From assembly GCA_016218915.1 (NCBI GenBank), contig JACRCQ010000073.1:62001-126000 (forward strand): DNA of 64,000 bases, written 5' to 3'. Origin of the DNA: Deltaproteobacteria bacterium. Lineage in GTDB: Bacteria > Myxococcota_A > Polyangia > Polyangiales > Polyangiaceae. How positions within the stretch are numbered: the first letter of the stretch is position 1; each line of letters starts with the position of its first letter. Made by a program: the position numbers and the translations under genes. The notes under the pieces were generated by a model. The model was not told where the DNA came from. It worked only from the letters and a program-made list of their open reading frames with translations, and searched no databases. Below are positions 50,482-59,406 of the stretch, one piece after another.

Positions 50482-51703
50482 CCGGAATCTCCTCGATCAC
50501 GGGCTTGGGACGCACCCGGCTGCCTGGCGTGACCGGCCCGGCTGACACCGGGATCACCAGCTCGCCTGGCTGCATTCCACCCTGGATCTCGATCAGCCCC
50601 TCTGTTCGGATTCCGGCCTTGATCGAGCGTCGGGATGCACGGCTCCCCTCCACGACCAGGATCCACGGGTGATCGCCCGTGGGATCGCGGACCGCATCCA
50701 CTGGCAGCACCAGGGCATCTTCTCGACGACCCACCTCGATGTCGACCGACACAGTCATGTCGGCTCGCAGGTAGGCAGGCGGCTTGTCGACCCTGAGCTT
50801 GACCTCCACGGTCCCGCGATCCGGATCCACACCCGGAGCGATCGTGATGACCTTTGCCTCGAATCGCTCCCCGGGAAAGGCATCCGCCGAGGCGATCGCG
50901 GTCTGGCCCAGACGCAGGAACGCCAGGCTCTTCTCGTCGGGGGTGACCACCAGCTGGGTGTCTCCTTCCCGAGCGAGAATCATGAGGACCTTGCCCGGTT
51001 GCACGACGTCGCCCGGCTCCACCGAGCGCGTGAGCACGATGCCATCGACGGGCGAAACGATGCGCGTCTGATCGAGACGAGCGAGCGCGCCTTGAAGGCC
51101 AGCCATGGCCTGGCTCACCGCGGTCGACGAAACCAGGAAGTCGCTTCCCGAGGGGCCTGTGCTCTGCAGCTGCGTGGTTGCGTTCGTGTGCTGGCTCTTG
51201 GCGTTGTCATACGCGCGCCGGGCATCGTCGAGCTGCTCCTGCGGCACGGCGCCCGACTTTGCGAGCGCCTCGATTCGCTGGAGCTGACGGTCGGCTTGCT
51301 CGAGGTTGGAGGTGGCCTGGTTGAGACCTTCGGTGGCGAGCCGGGAGGTGACCTGGCGGACGACCCGCAGCTTGGCTTCGGCCTGCGCGACCGAGGCCCG
51401 GGCCTGCGCAACCGCGGCCTTGGCTTCTGCGTCGTCGAGCTGGATCAGCAAGTCCCCGGCTTTGACAGGGTCGCCCTGCTGCGCGGTGACCGTCACGGCC
51501 TTGGCCAGGATCGTGGAGCCGAGGTGCGCGCGCGCCGGAGGCATCACGCGTCCGGTCGCAACGATCCTGTGCACCAGGGGTTTCTTCGTGGCCGTGACGA
51601 TCGGCACTTGCGGACCGCGCGCCTTGTGGATTCCAAGCAGGATGATGGCGAGCCCGACCAAAGCGAGCGCGACCCAGGGCCATCGCTTCTTGGGTCTCGG
51701 CAT
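50471..51703 (-). CDS. Membrane-fusion (HlyD/MacA-type) adaptor subunit
   Basis: A 410-residue periplasmic adaptor of a tripartite efflux pump. One N-terminal anchor (WVALALVGLAIILLGI), a lipoyl half-domain ending AKAVTVTAQQGDPVKAGDLL, a coiled-coil hairpin (about 80-200, with AVAQARASVAQAEAKL and NLEQADRQLQRIEAL), the second lipoyl half VDGIVLTRSVEPGDVVQPG, and the beta-barrel and membrane-proximal domains to the end. It bridges the permease to an outer-membrane channel, not encoded here. GGAGAG (8 nt before the ATG) is the ribosome site. It is the first gene of the operon, divergent from the tetR-type gene. Confidence 0.92.
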   Translation of the reverse strand: MPRPKKRWPWVALALVGLAIILLGIHKARGPQVPIVTATKKPLVHRIVATGRVMPPARAHLGSTILAKAVTVTAQQGDPVKAGDLLIQLDDAEAKAAVAQARASVAQAEAKLRVVRQVTSRLATEGLNQATSNLEQADRQLQRIEALAKSGAVPQEQLDDARRAYDNAKSQHTNATTQLQSTGPSGSDFLVSSTAVSQAMAGLQGALARLDQTRIVSPVDGIVLTRSVEPGDVVQPGKVLMILAREGDTQLVVTPDEKSLAFLRLGQTAIASADAFPGERFEAKVITIAPGVDPDRGTVEVKLRVDKPPAYLRADMTVSVDIEVGRREDALVLPVDAVRDPTGDHPWILVVEGSRASRRSIKAGIRTEGLIEIQGGMQPGELVIPVSAGPVTPGSRVRPKPVIEEIPGAV

Positions 51704-51723
51704 TTAGACTCTCCAGTATGATA

Positions 51724-51752
51724 TTGAATTGAGCAGTTCATTCTGGTACGCT
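51724..51752 (+). promoter_or_regulatory. Promoter of the TetR-type regulator
   Basis: TTGAAT (51724-51729), 17-nt spacer, TACGCT (51747-51752). The operator-like palindrome (51725-51740) lies across the -35 and the spacer, so the regulator could repress itself. Confidence 0.5.
51725..51740. promoter_or_regulatory. Probable TetR operator
   Basis: Imperfect palindrome TGAATTGAGCAGTTCA; the 7-base arms TGAATTG and CAGTTCA match at 6 of 7 positions. It lies between two divergent genes and overlaps both promoters. Confidence 0.6.
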
Positions 51753-51768
51753 CGAGTCCGAAAGTCAA
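51740..51768 (-). promoter_or_regulatory. Promoter of the efflux operon
   Basis: On the minus strand TTGACT (51763-51768), 17-nt spacer, CAGAAT (51740-51745). The operator palindrome begins at the -10 box and covers the expected transcription start, so bound regulator would block the operon. Confidence 0.5.
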
Positions 51769-51770
51769 CC

Positions 51771-52394
51771 ATGCCAGCCCCTTCCCGGATCGAACGACGC
51801 AGGGCCGAGCGCGCGTCGCGCATCCTGCAGATCGCAGCGCGACGATTCGCTGCCGTAGGCGTCGATGGCGTGCGTCTCGACGAGATCGCCGACGAAGCGG
51901 ACATTGCCCGCGCCACGCTCTACTCTCACTTCGCCACCAAGGAAGCCCTCGTTTCGGCCATCGTGCGTCCTGCGCTTGAGCAGGCGTTGCACGACGCTTC
52001 CGGCATCAAGCTGGGCGACGCGCGCGAAGCGGTCCGCAAGCTGCTTCGACTCTATCTCAAGCTGTGGAAGGCGCACCCGGACGGCATGCGGATCGGCCAC
52101 CGGATCCAGGGCACCCCCCTGGGCGACTGCGCCGATCTGCACCGGGCCTTCATGAAGCACGTGCTGCGCGTGTTCGGTGCCGCCTGCACCGCTGGTCTGC
52201 TCCGGACCGGAGACCCGACCCTCTCCGCCATGCTCCTGGCGCGCCTCGCCATTCCCATGCTCGAGACCTATGGCGGATTGGCGCGGTGCGACGATCTGTT
52301 CCTGGACAGCATGGAGGGTGTTTTGCTGCAGCAGGTCGCAAGACCCAAGCTGTCGACGACCGCGCCTGCCGCCTCTCGCAGCCCGCGCAAGTGA
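51771..52394 (+). CDS. TetR/AcrR-family transcriptional regulator
   Basis: A 207-residue repressor. The N-terminal helix-turn-helix (about 15-60) shows RILQIAARRFAAVGVDGVRLDEIADEADIARATLYSHFATKEALV, the usual TetR pattern. The remaining 145 residues are an all-helical ligand-binding and dimer domain. It is divergent from the adaptor-permease-ATPase operon and its likely operator overlaps both promoters, so it probably represses the pump until a toxic compound binds. ATG 51771 is the first Met after the promoter; the longer frame upstream would start inside the operator. Confidence 0.93.
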   Translation: MPAPSRIERRRAERASRILQIAARRFAAVGVDGVRLDEIADEADIARATLYSHFATKEALVSAIVRPALEQALHDASGIKLGDAREAVRKLLRLYLKLWKAHPDGMRIGHRIQGTPLGDCADLHRAFMKHVLRVFGAACTAGLLRTGDPTLSAMLLARLAIPMLETYGGLARCDDLFLDSMEGVLLQQVARPKLSTTAPAASRSPRK

Positions 52395-52416
52395 ATCGCG
52401 CGCCGAGGCGATCGCA

Positions 52417-52445
52417 TTGCCCCTTTTCTGCCAGCGATGTACGCT
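52417..52445 (+). promoter_or_regulatory. Probable promoter of the 661-residue lipoprotein gene
   Basis: TTGCCC (52417-52422), 17-nt spacer, TACGCT (52440-52445). A second TGTACGCTT copy at 52471-52479 may provide an extra -10. The gene also has a ribosome site (GGAGG, 52493-52497). Confidence 0.4.
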
Positions 52446-52502
52446 TCGAATTCCGCTGCTTGAAAGCTTTGTACGCTTGCGTCCCTGCCCCTGGAGGACC
52501 TC

Positions 52503-54488
52503 ATGAACCTGCACAAGGACCTGCGACCCATCAGCTCTGGAACGTGGGCGCTTCTCGGCTCGATCGCGATTACCGTCGCTGCGGTCGGCTGCGGAGGAAG
52601 CAGCGGCGGCGACGAGCCGGCAGGGCAGGGGGGGACAGGCGGCAGCGACGCCGGTGGCGACACCTCCCTGGATGTCTCCACCGACACCCAGGAGGCAGGC
52701 AAGGATGCTTCCGCCGAAGACAGCACCACCACCGATTCACCCGATGCGCCCGATGCGCCTGACGCGACCGTCAATGAATGCGCCGCTGGCTCCAAGCTCT
52801 GCGTGGACAAGGATACGCGCAAGGTCTGCACGAGCACGCCGGACGGGTTGAAGTGGAAGCAGGAGGATTGCGCCGCTGGCTCAGGCTGCGTGGCTGGAGA
52901 TTGCGTAAAGGGCGAATGCTCCGACGAGTGCAATCTGGGCGATGTGGACGGCGCCAAGAAGTGCGAGCTGTACGACTTTGCCACTTCGACCTGGACCACC
53001 CCGGATCCTGTCGCGTCGCTCCATGATCGATCGCGCGCCTACGAGATGTGGCTTCGTCGGGATTCCCTGGCTGAAGGTGGCGTGGGAAGTGCGACCTACG
53101 CCGATCCTGGCACGTGGACGCAGGTCACCTTCATGGACGGAATCGGCGACTCGTCGATCTGGACCGGCTCCTACCTCGCCGCAGAAGCTCTGCGTCTCAA
53201 GACCACGGGCGACCCGGATGCCCGCGCCAACGTCAAGAAGATCGTCGACACCCTGCACACCTGGTTCAACGTGGAAGGCGATCCTGGCGTGCTCTCGCGC
53301 TGGGCTGCGCCTGCGGGCAAGCAGTTCCCGTTCAAGGTCGGGGATCTCGACTGCAGCGGCAACAACGCCTCGAACCACTGCAACGTGACCTACGACGGAA
53401 AGCAGTGGGACTACATCGGGCACATCAGCCGCGACCAGTACCAGGGCGTGATGATGGGCTTCACCCTGGCCTACGAGGCACTGGGCGAATCCGAGGAGCC
53501 AACGCGCAAGATCATCCGCGACGACATCGTGGAGCTGGTGCAGGAGCTGATGAAGGAGCGCCAGGTCAAGATGCAGGTGGTCTACAACGGCACTCCGATT
53601 CCCGCGTTCACCGCCACCATGCGATTCGTGGTGCTCGTGACCTCGGAGATGAAGAACGGCGCAGTGCAGTTCGGGCTCAGCGGCAGCAACTACACCGACG
53701 CCGAGATGTGGGGGTTCCAGGAGTTCACGCCAGACCTCTCCGACATCGTCAAGCAGATCCCAGGTCTCGGCTGGGTCCCGTCGATCCCGCGCGCTTCGAG
53801 CGCCATCATGCTCGCCTCGTTCTTCCGCTCTGCCATCCTCGTGACTGAAGGCGTGCCGGGCTACGAGCAGGCCAACGGCGAATTCAAGACCTACTACTAC
53901 AACCACACCGGCACGGGCGGGAACGTCAACAACTGGGTCGACACCATGGCGACCTACGGCGAGACGAACAAGTGCGGAGAGAGCTACTTCGGCCACAACA
54001 TCTCGATGGAGCCGATGTACGCGCTCTCCCGTCTCGAGGACGATGATCTGATCCTCGGACGCATCCACAGCGAGGCATTCACGGGCAAGATGTGGCCGCT
54101 GTTCGAGAAGACCAAGAACAGCTTCTTCTCGTACATCTACGCGGGCACGGTGCCCTCGGCCAACGCGAGCATTCCCACGCTCGCCAACGAGCAGCTCGCG
54201 CAATTCCCGCCCCCGCCGCGCGTGCGCGTGGCCGTCGACCTCACCAACAACCCGAAGTATCCGCCGTCAGCGACCTGCCCGGGGCAGTGCGATCATTCGA
54301 CCGCAATCGACATCGCCGATCGCGCTGTCGGCGATTTCATCTGGCAGCGCCACCCCTGGGGCCTGGTGGACAACGGCAATCCTGCAGCCACCCAACCCGG
54401 AGTGGACTACCTGCTGGCCTACTGGATGGCAAGGTTCCACAAGTTCCTCCCGGAAGACGCCTCGGGCAAGTGCCTCGCCTGGCATTAG
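52503..54488 (+). CDS. Lipoprotein with large helical extracellular domain
   Basis: A 661-residue exported protein. GGAGG precedes the ATG. The signal ends VAAVGC (lipobox), then a Gly/Asp/Ser/Thr/Pro linker and a small Cys module (CAAGSKLCVDKDTRKVC) repeat (to about 150). The main part (about 165-600) has many amphipathic helices with conserved-looking Trp, Tyr and His (DRSRAYEMWLRRDSLAEGG, GDSSIWTGSYLAAEALRLKTTGD, HISRDQYQGVMMGFTLAYEALGE), the spacing of an alpha/alpha-toroid like six-hairpin glycosidases. No catalytic residues can be pinned down. It ends near the convergent SUMF1-like gene. Confidence 0.75.
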   Translation: MNLHKDLRPISSGTWALLGSIAITVAAVGCGGSSGGDEPAGQGGTGGSDAGGDTSLDVSTDTQEAGKDASAEDSTTTDSPDAPDAPDATVNECAAGSKLCVDKDTRKVCTSTPDGLKWKQEDCAAGSGCVAGDCVKGECSDECNLGDVDGAKKCELYDFATSTWTTPDPVASLHDRSRAYEMWLRRDSLAEGGVGSATYADPGTWTQVTFMDGIGDSSIWTGSYLAAEALRLKTTGDPDARANVKKIVDTLHTWFNVEGDPGVLSRWAAPAGKQFPFKVGDLDCSGNNASNHCNVTYDGKQWDYIGHISRDQYQGVMMGFTLAYEALGESEEPTRKIIRDDIVELVQELMKERQVKMQVVYNGTPIPAFTATMRFVVLVTSEMKNGAVQFGLSGSNYTDAEMWGFQEFTPDLSDIVKQIPGLGWVPSIPRASSAIMLASFFRSAILVTEGVPGYEQANGEFKTYYYNHTGTGGNVNNWVDTMATYGETNKCGESYFGHNISMEPMYALSRLEDDDLILGRIHSEAFTGKMWPLFEKTKNSFFSYIYAGTVPSANASIPTLANEQLAQFPPPPRVRVAVDLTNNPKYPPSATCPGQCDHSTAIDIADRAVGDFIWQRHPWGLVDNGNPAATQPGVDYLLAYWMARFHKFLPEDASGKCLAWH

Positions 54489-54521
54489 CCGCACGGTAGC
54501 TCCCCTGGGTATCCCGCAAGG

Positions 54522-55709
54522 CTATTGCGCGCAGCACAGGCTGTTGAATCCGATCCCCACGTCGCGGTTCACGCAGCCCCGTGAGCCCCCGATCTTCTGC
54601 CGATCCGCGAAGCTTCCCCCTTTGACGAGGTAGCAGATCGGACGGCCTGGCTTGTACTTCAGGCAGTCATCGTCGTAGCGAGGATCGCGCGACACCACGG
54701 CCGGCTCAGCCGCAGGTGGAGCCGCTGCGGACCCGGACGCCGCAGGCACGCTTCCCCATTCCGTCGGTCGCGGTCCTGCCTTCTTCTGACCTGGGATGTC
54801 ACATCCTGTGGGCGTTGCAGTGCTCCCGTCAGGGCACGCAGCTCCTGCGAGATCCTGGGCGCATCGGAATCCGAGGTGCGCGCCGAACTCGCCTGGGCCG
54901 AATCGATTGCGAAGACCGGTGCGCATCCATCTGGGGAAACGACGGCTGTAGCTGCCTCCACGGTACACCTTGAATCTTCCCGAAGACGCTTCGTCGGGAT
55001 AGGCACCGAACCAGCTTGCGGTCCATTCCCAGACGTCGCCGGACATGTCGTGCAGCCCGAATGCGCCAGGCTTGAAGCTCCCCACAGGGCAGGTGCTCGG
55101 CTTGTTGTAGCAGGACCTCCCTTCCGGATCCTCGCTTCCCCAGGAGAATCGACGATGCTCCGGCCCCCCGCTCGCTGCGAACTCCCACTCTCGTTCCGTG
55201 GGAAGGCGCTTGCCCCACGCCTTGCACGCGGTATCCGCCTGCTCCCAATCCACGCAGTTGATCGGATGCTTGCTCAGATCCTGCTTCGACCACGCGGTGC
55301 AGCCGCCGCCTTTGTGGGATGCGGTGCACTTGCCGCCCTCCACGCACGCCTGGTAGGTCGCCACCGTCACTTCGGTCTCGTCCATGCAGAACGATCGCAC
55401 GGCAACCTGGTGGCGCGGCGCCTCGTCGACATCGAAGTCCGTGCCCATCCAGGTGACTCCGCCCGCAACCTTCACCATCCCCTCAGGACACGTCGCCGCT
55501 TGTGCGGCACCCGCTTCGAGCGCTCCGTCCACCGCAGCGTCGATCGCTGCGTCCGACGCCGCCCCGTCTTCCAGCGCCGCCTCGCCTCCAGCATCCACCG
55601 GGGGCTGCGCATCCCCAACGGCTCCCCGTGTTGCTTCCCCATGGCAGCCGGACAGGCTCGCGCAAAGGGTGAGCACAAGGAGCGAGGCTGGAACGGTGCT
55701 TCGAATCAC
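54522..55709 (-). CDS. SUMF1-like lipoprotein
   Basis: A 395-residue exported protein with lipobox ASLSGC and an Asp/Ala-rich spacer. The SUMF1-like domain (about 78-295) is well formed: GMVKVAGGVTWMGTDFDVDEAPRHQVAV, DETEVTVATYQACVEGG, NCVDWEQADTACKAWGKRLPTEREWEFAA, FGLHDMSGDVWEWTASWFG, YRGGSY and HLGFRCAQ. It lacks an obvious active-site Cys pair, so it is probably a binding domain rather than a true formylglycine-generating enzyme. A Pro/Ala linker and a small Cys-containing tail end it. The start GTG 55709 is 6 nt after TAGATT (55716-55721, minus strand), so it may be leaderless. Related protein at 26286-27554. Confidence 0.87.
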   Translation of the reverse strand: MIRSTVPASLLVLTLCASLSGCHGEATRGAVGDAQPPVDAGGEAALEDGAASDAAIDAAVDGALEAGAAQAATCPEGMVKVAGGVTWMGTDFDVDEAPRHQVAVRSFCMDETEVTVATYQACVEGGKCTASHKGGGCTAWSKQDLSKHPINCVDWEQADTACKAWGKRLPTEREWEFAASGGPEHRRFSWGSEDPEGRSCYNKPSTCPVGSFKPGAFGLHDMSGDVWEWTASWFGAYPDEASSGRFKVYRGGSYSRRFPRWMRTGLRNRFGPGEFGAHLGFRCAQDLAGAACPDGSTATPTGCDIPGQKKAGPRPTEWGSVPAASGSAAAPPAAEPAVVSRDPRYDDDCLKYKPGRPICYLVKGGSFADRQKIGGSRGCVNRDVGIGFNSLCCAQ

Positions 55710-55765
55710 AGGGGGAATCTAGGCGATCGCCACGCGGGGCGTAAACCGAATTCCCGAGTGGTCTC

Positions 55766-57634
55766 CTACTTCGGCGGTGGCGCCGCGGTGATCCTCTCCA
55801 GATCCAATCCACCCGGGTACATGTACGTCGTGTAGTCGCCAAACCCGTACACCACGATACCGAACTTCTGAGCCGACTCGATCTTGTGCACCTCCGTAGG
55901 CGCCAAGAGCTTTCGTGCCACGCTCATCGTGCCTCCGGTTCCGATCGGCGCGAAGTCCGACGGCGCCAGAGGTTGCCCGTCCAGCGTGATCGCCGTGCCC
56001 GGAGGCGCAATCACGTTCACGTAGCTCTGGTCATAGGTCGCTGGAGCCAGGAACAGGTAGTCCTTGCGGAACTGCGGCGTGGGGATGGCGAGCGATTCCG
56101 ATGGATCCCCCTTGCCGTCGCTCATGAGCGAGCCGCCTTCCATGTACTGGGCCACGAGCACCGGCCCGCTCGCGATGATGTGCAAATCCTGCTTGATGTC
56201 CTCGAGCTGCAAGGGCCCATCTCCTGGGCTCAAGCTGGTGGGATCATGCAGCTGCGGGTCGAACATCAGGCTCGTGTTCGGCTCGATCGCCATGATGCGC
56301 ACCACCTGCGGCTGCAAGCCGGAAGGCGAGCTCGGCACTGTGACGTAGTAGTCCTTGCCAATCGTCTCGATCGGGAACATCGACTGCTCGAGGTGATCGC
56401 ACGCCGCCGTGGAGGGCGAAGGGACCAGCGCGCACGCGTGCCCCGAGATCACCTGGACCGGCTTGTCCGCCTGCACGCGCGTGCCGCTGATGTCCGGTCC
56501 CCACGTGCCAGAGCCCTGGTCGTGTCGCGCAAGGACCTCGAGCACGTCGCCGGCATCGAGGGTGACCTCGCCCTTGCCCATCCCGTCGATCCCACCGCCA
56601 GGCGCAAACGAGTCTGAGCCCACTGGGTCGACCAGCTTCACCTTGGTCCCGTCCTGCGTGGCTGTGATCGCGATGAACCCTGCTGCCTTGAAGAGCGAAG
56701 GCCAGCTGAGCGTGGCATAGCTCCCGGTCAGGGTGTGCGCAGGGAGCAGGAGCGATGCGTCGTTCGTGTACGCGTCGCACTTGACGTACTGCGGATCTGC
56801 CCCGGCAGGCGGGCAGTCAGCTGGCGCTGGATCGAAGGTGTATTCGAGGGCGCTGAACTGGTAGACCGTGACCGGCTGGTTGCTGCGCAGCCGGTAGGCG
56901 CCGGCTTTCACCACGCGTGTGCCGCCCGGATCGTTCTTGACGATCGTATTCTCATCCTGCGCCGGCCCCTTGAGGTCATCGACCCAGGGAAGCTTGATCG
57001 TGGTGAGCGCCCCAGGTTCCAGGGTCTTGTTCACCAGGGTCTCGCTGCCCTTGGTGATCGTGATCGACGCCTGCTTGTCCGAGGTGTTTCCGACGACCAC
57101 GGCGAAGTTGAACATGGGCCACACCGGATTGAGCGTGACCGTGGGGAAGTAGTCGCAGCCGATGTAGCTCGGGCCGAGGGATGCCCAGGCACAAGCGCCT
57201 TTGCACCCCTCAGGTTGGCAATCCATCCCCTGAACCGGATCGCACTCGAACGTCGCGTACCCCGTCCCGTCTGCACGGCAGACCTGTGCGATGCCACCGG
57301 CGCACGAGCCCGCTCCGGGAATGCACTGCGTGCAGCCGTACCCGTCGATGCAGGGCTTGCCATCCTTGGCGCAATCGACCGGGTTGTACCAACCACCTGT
57401 GCTGTCGCAGGTCTTGGCGATGGTCCCGTCGCACATGATCTGCCCCTTGCTGCAGGGCAATACGGTCTGATCGAACCCGGACGTGTCGCTGACCGGCGCG
57501 TCCGACGAGCTGTCCGCGGCGTCGGCTGCAGGCGGTTGTGGCGATTCCGGGGTTGTGTCGGCCGTCGCGCACCCGCAGATGCCGTACCCGATCCACAGAG
57601 CCACCGCGTACCGGAGCTGATTCGCCTGGGTCAT
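55766..57634 (-). CDS. IgGFc-binding-type surface lipoprotein
   Basis: A 622-residue exported protein with lipobox GYGICGC. Residues 60-165 hold two Cys-rich segments (CSKGQIMCDGTIAKTC, CIPGAGSCAGGIAQVC). The large domain (about 180-600) carries the pattern of the IgGFc-binding N-terminal family: RLRSNQPVTVYQFSALE, DASLLLPAHTLTGSYATLSWP, IAITATQDGTKVKLV, QADKPVQVISGHACALVP, CDHLEQSMFPIETIGKDYYVTVP and SVARKLLAPTEVHKI. In bacteria these are adhesin-like surface proteins; a host-immunoglobulin role is not implied. ATG 57634 is the first Met before the signal. It is 43 nt downstream of the MYXO-CTERM gene on the same strand. Confidence 0.88.
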   Translation of the reverse strand: MTQANQLRYAVALWIGYGICGCATADTTPESPQPPAADAADSSSDAPVSDTSGFDQTVLPCSKGQIMCDGTIAKTCDSTGGWYNPVDCAKDGKPCIDGYGCTQCIPGAGSCAGGIAQVCRADGTGYATFECDPVQGMDCQPEGCKGACAWASLGPSYIGCDYFPTVTLNPVWPMFNFAVVVGNTSDKQASITITKGSETLVNKTLEPGALTTIKLPWVDDLKGPAQDENTIVKNDPGGTRVVKAGAYRLRSNQPVTVYQFSALEYTFDPAPADCPPAGADPQYVKCDAYTNDASLLLPAHTLTGSYATLSWPSLFKAAGFIAITATQDGTKVKLVDPVGSDSFAPGGGIDGMGKGEVTLDAGDVLEVLARHDQGSGTWGPDISGTRVQADKPVQVISGHACALVPSPSTAACDHLEQSMFPIETIGKDYYVTVPSSPSGLQPQVVRIMAIEPNTSLMFDPQLHDPTSLSPGDGPLQLEDIKQDLHIIASGPVLVAQYMEGGSLMSDGKGDPSESLAIPTPQFRKDYLFLAPATYDQSYVNVIAPPGTAITLDGQPLAPSDFAPIGTGGTMSVARKLLAPTEVHKIESAQKFGIVVYGFGDYTTYMYPGGLDLERITAAPPPK

Positions 57635-57677
57635 GCCAGTGGGGTGGCAGGAAGCGGGCGCAGCGGGCGGAACTTTC

Positions 57678-58025
57678 TCACCCCCGTCGGCGGCGGGTGA
57701 AGAACAGGGCGCTTCCGAGGCCCAGGACGATCAGGGAGACTGCCCCCCAAGGAGCCCGGCTCCCGGGGACCGAGCATCCAGAGCTGTCATCGGTGCTTTC
57801 TCTGCAGATCAGGCAGGCGTACTGGTAGCCGCCATCCGGGCCGCCCTTTGAGCAGGTGTTTTCGGCGCAGGTTCCGCTCTTCTGGGCGTCGGTCAAGCAG
57901 CTGTCGCCCGCTTTCTTGCCGTAGCACCCCGACGCATCGGGCGGTGGCACGTCCGCGCGGCTCGTGCTCCCGACCAACGCCAGAGCGAGCATCAATGCAG
58001 CCATCGGCGCATGGCGAATGTTCAT
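57678..58025 (-). CDS. Small MYXO-CTERM protein
   Basis: A 115-residue exported protein. Signal peptide PMAALMLALALVGSTSRA, a short Cys-rich domain with six Cys (CYGKKAGDSC, GTCAENTC, ACLIC) and a MYXO-CTERM-like tail: SSGCSVPGS, a hydrophobic helix (APWGAVSLIVLGLGSALFF) and TRRRRG. AGGAG 8 nt upstream of ATG 58025 fixes the start. It is probably surface-displayed after cleavage near the Cys before the helix. TTGCTG...TACCTT about 60 nt upstream is a possible promoter. Confidence 0.82.
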   Translation of the reverse strand: MNIRHAPMAALMLALALVGSTSRADVPPPDASGCYGKKAGDSCLTDAQKSGTCAENTCSKGGPDGGYQYACLICRESTDDSSGCSVPGSRAPWGAVSLIVLGLGSALFFTRRRRG

Positions 58026-58480
58026 GAATGGGCTCCTGACGTCGCAGTCACCTCGTCCCGGCAGAAAGGTACCAGAATCGTCTCGCACCAGCAAAGTCGG
58101 TCCAACCCGGCCCACCTGCCACGTCGTCCCCGCCGGGCCGGAGCGTAGTGCCTGTGAACACAGGTCGACATCGAGCTGTGAACCGTTGCTACGACGCCGA
58201 TGGCGGCCTCTGGCGGTGTCGTGGTCGGGATCAAAATCGAAGGGGCCCGCGCAGCAAGCAGAACTTCGGGCTTTTTCAAGGGGCGCGGTGCTATCTTGCG
58301 CGCGACATGAACTTGGGCTTGGGCTTGTGCAACAAGGGAATGGGGCTGGTTTGCGCCGGATCTGAGCGTAGCGCGCGACTCGCCGGCTACGAATCACGGT
58401 GCGATGCTTGCACGGGCGTGGCATCCGAAAAGCCCGGCCAGGCGCCGGGGCTGTCTGGGGGATTGGGACGGAGGCTCAGG
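58026..58480. other. 455-bp intergenic region between divergent genes
   Basis: The region holds a possible minus-strand promoter for the small MYXO-CTERM gene and TATCTT (58292-58297) as a possible -10 for the plus strand. If used, the plus-strand leader before ATG 58481 would be about 175 nt. I see a weak GCCCG...CGGGC-TTTTT stem (about 58239-58276) and no known riboswitch motif, tRNA or conserved ORF. Confidence 0.4.
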
Positions 58481-59386
58481 ATGACATTCAACGTTCGAAG
58501 TCTTGTGATTGCCGCGGCTGCAGCCACGGCTCTTGTGGCGTGCGGGAACTCGGAGAGCGAGGACGCAAAAGGGGCGCAGGATGGGGGCACCTCGGATTCT
58601 CCCGGGCAGGCCGGGAACGGTGGCGGCGGCGCAGCTGGCGCAGGGTCGGATGCTTCTGGGCCGAGCTGGATCGTCCACGTGGTGACCACCACGGACGCCT
58701 TCAATCATACGGACGGCTACAGCGGACAGACGTCACGCGACACGTGGCAGGGAGTCCGCAGCTTCCAGCTGTTGCACGACGCAGCGGACACAGCGCCCGT
58801 CCTCGTGTTCGACCACGGCAACGGGTTCGTGGAAGCAGGGTACAACAACGCTGACGACACGATCGTGGGCAGCGCGCCGATCGCAGTGGTGCCAGCGGGC
58901 AAGTACACGCTGGCGCGGTTTGGCGTGTCCCATTCCCGCTACCGCGTGTATTCGACCATGCATGCGCAGGGCTCGGCATATCCCGGCGACTTCAACTGCG
59001 TGCAAGTGCTGAGCGACAATACCTCGATCGACGGTGTGGAGCGCGCGCTGGGCTGGTATCGGTACATCTTCGAGTTCGGGGGCCAGTCTTATCCGCAAGA
59101 GGGCGCTGACGCTCCGCTGCCGACTTCGCCTACGACCGGCGGATTCACGATGATCACGATCGGCGGACAGACGTACTACGACTTCCCGATCGTGCTGGAC
59201 GTGCCTGCCTCGGTCGACCACGACATGCACGTCGGGCTGAAGGTGAACATGTTCGAGAGCTTCCGATGGGAAGATCAGAATCAGCCCGGGTACGCCCCTG
59301 CGGTCTACGACACGACGCCGACGTCGTTCGAGCCGGTGCGACGGTTCGGGGCCAATGCCGCAGAGCTGATCGTGCTGAATCCCTGA
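58481..59386 (+). CDS. Lipoprotein of unknown function
   Basis: A 301-residue exported protein. GGAGG at 58470-58474 places the start at ATG 58481, followed by a signal ending TALVAC (lipobox) and a Gly/Ala/Asp spacer. The 230-residue body is beta-rich (SWIVHVVTTTDAFNHTDGYSG, YTLARFGVSHSRYRVYST, DFPIVLDVPASVDHDMHVGLK). No family recognised. The frame is open upstream to 58148, but an earlier start would bury the signal peptide. Its stop is 20 nt from that of the convergent beta-helix gene. Confidence 0.75.
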   Translation: MTFNVRSLVIAAAAATALVACGNSESEDAKGAQDGGTSDSPGQAGNGGGGAAGAGSDASGPSWIVHVVTTTDAFNHTDGYSGQTSRDTWQGVRSFQLLHDAADTAPVLVFDHGNGFVEAGYNNADDTIVGSAPIAVVPAGKYTLARFGVSHSRYRVYSTMHAQGSAYPGDFNCVQVLSDNTSIDGVERALGWYRYIFEFGGQSYPQEGADAPLPTSPTTGGFTMITIGGQTYYDFPIVLDVPASVDHDMHVGLKVNMFESFRWEDQNQPGYAPAVYDTTPTSFEPVRRFGANAAELIVLNP

Positions 59387-59406
59387 CCCATCCCCTGAAC
59401 GCGCTG

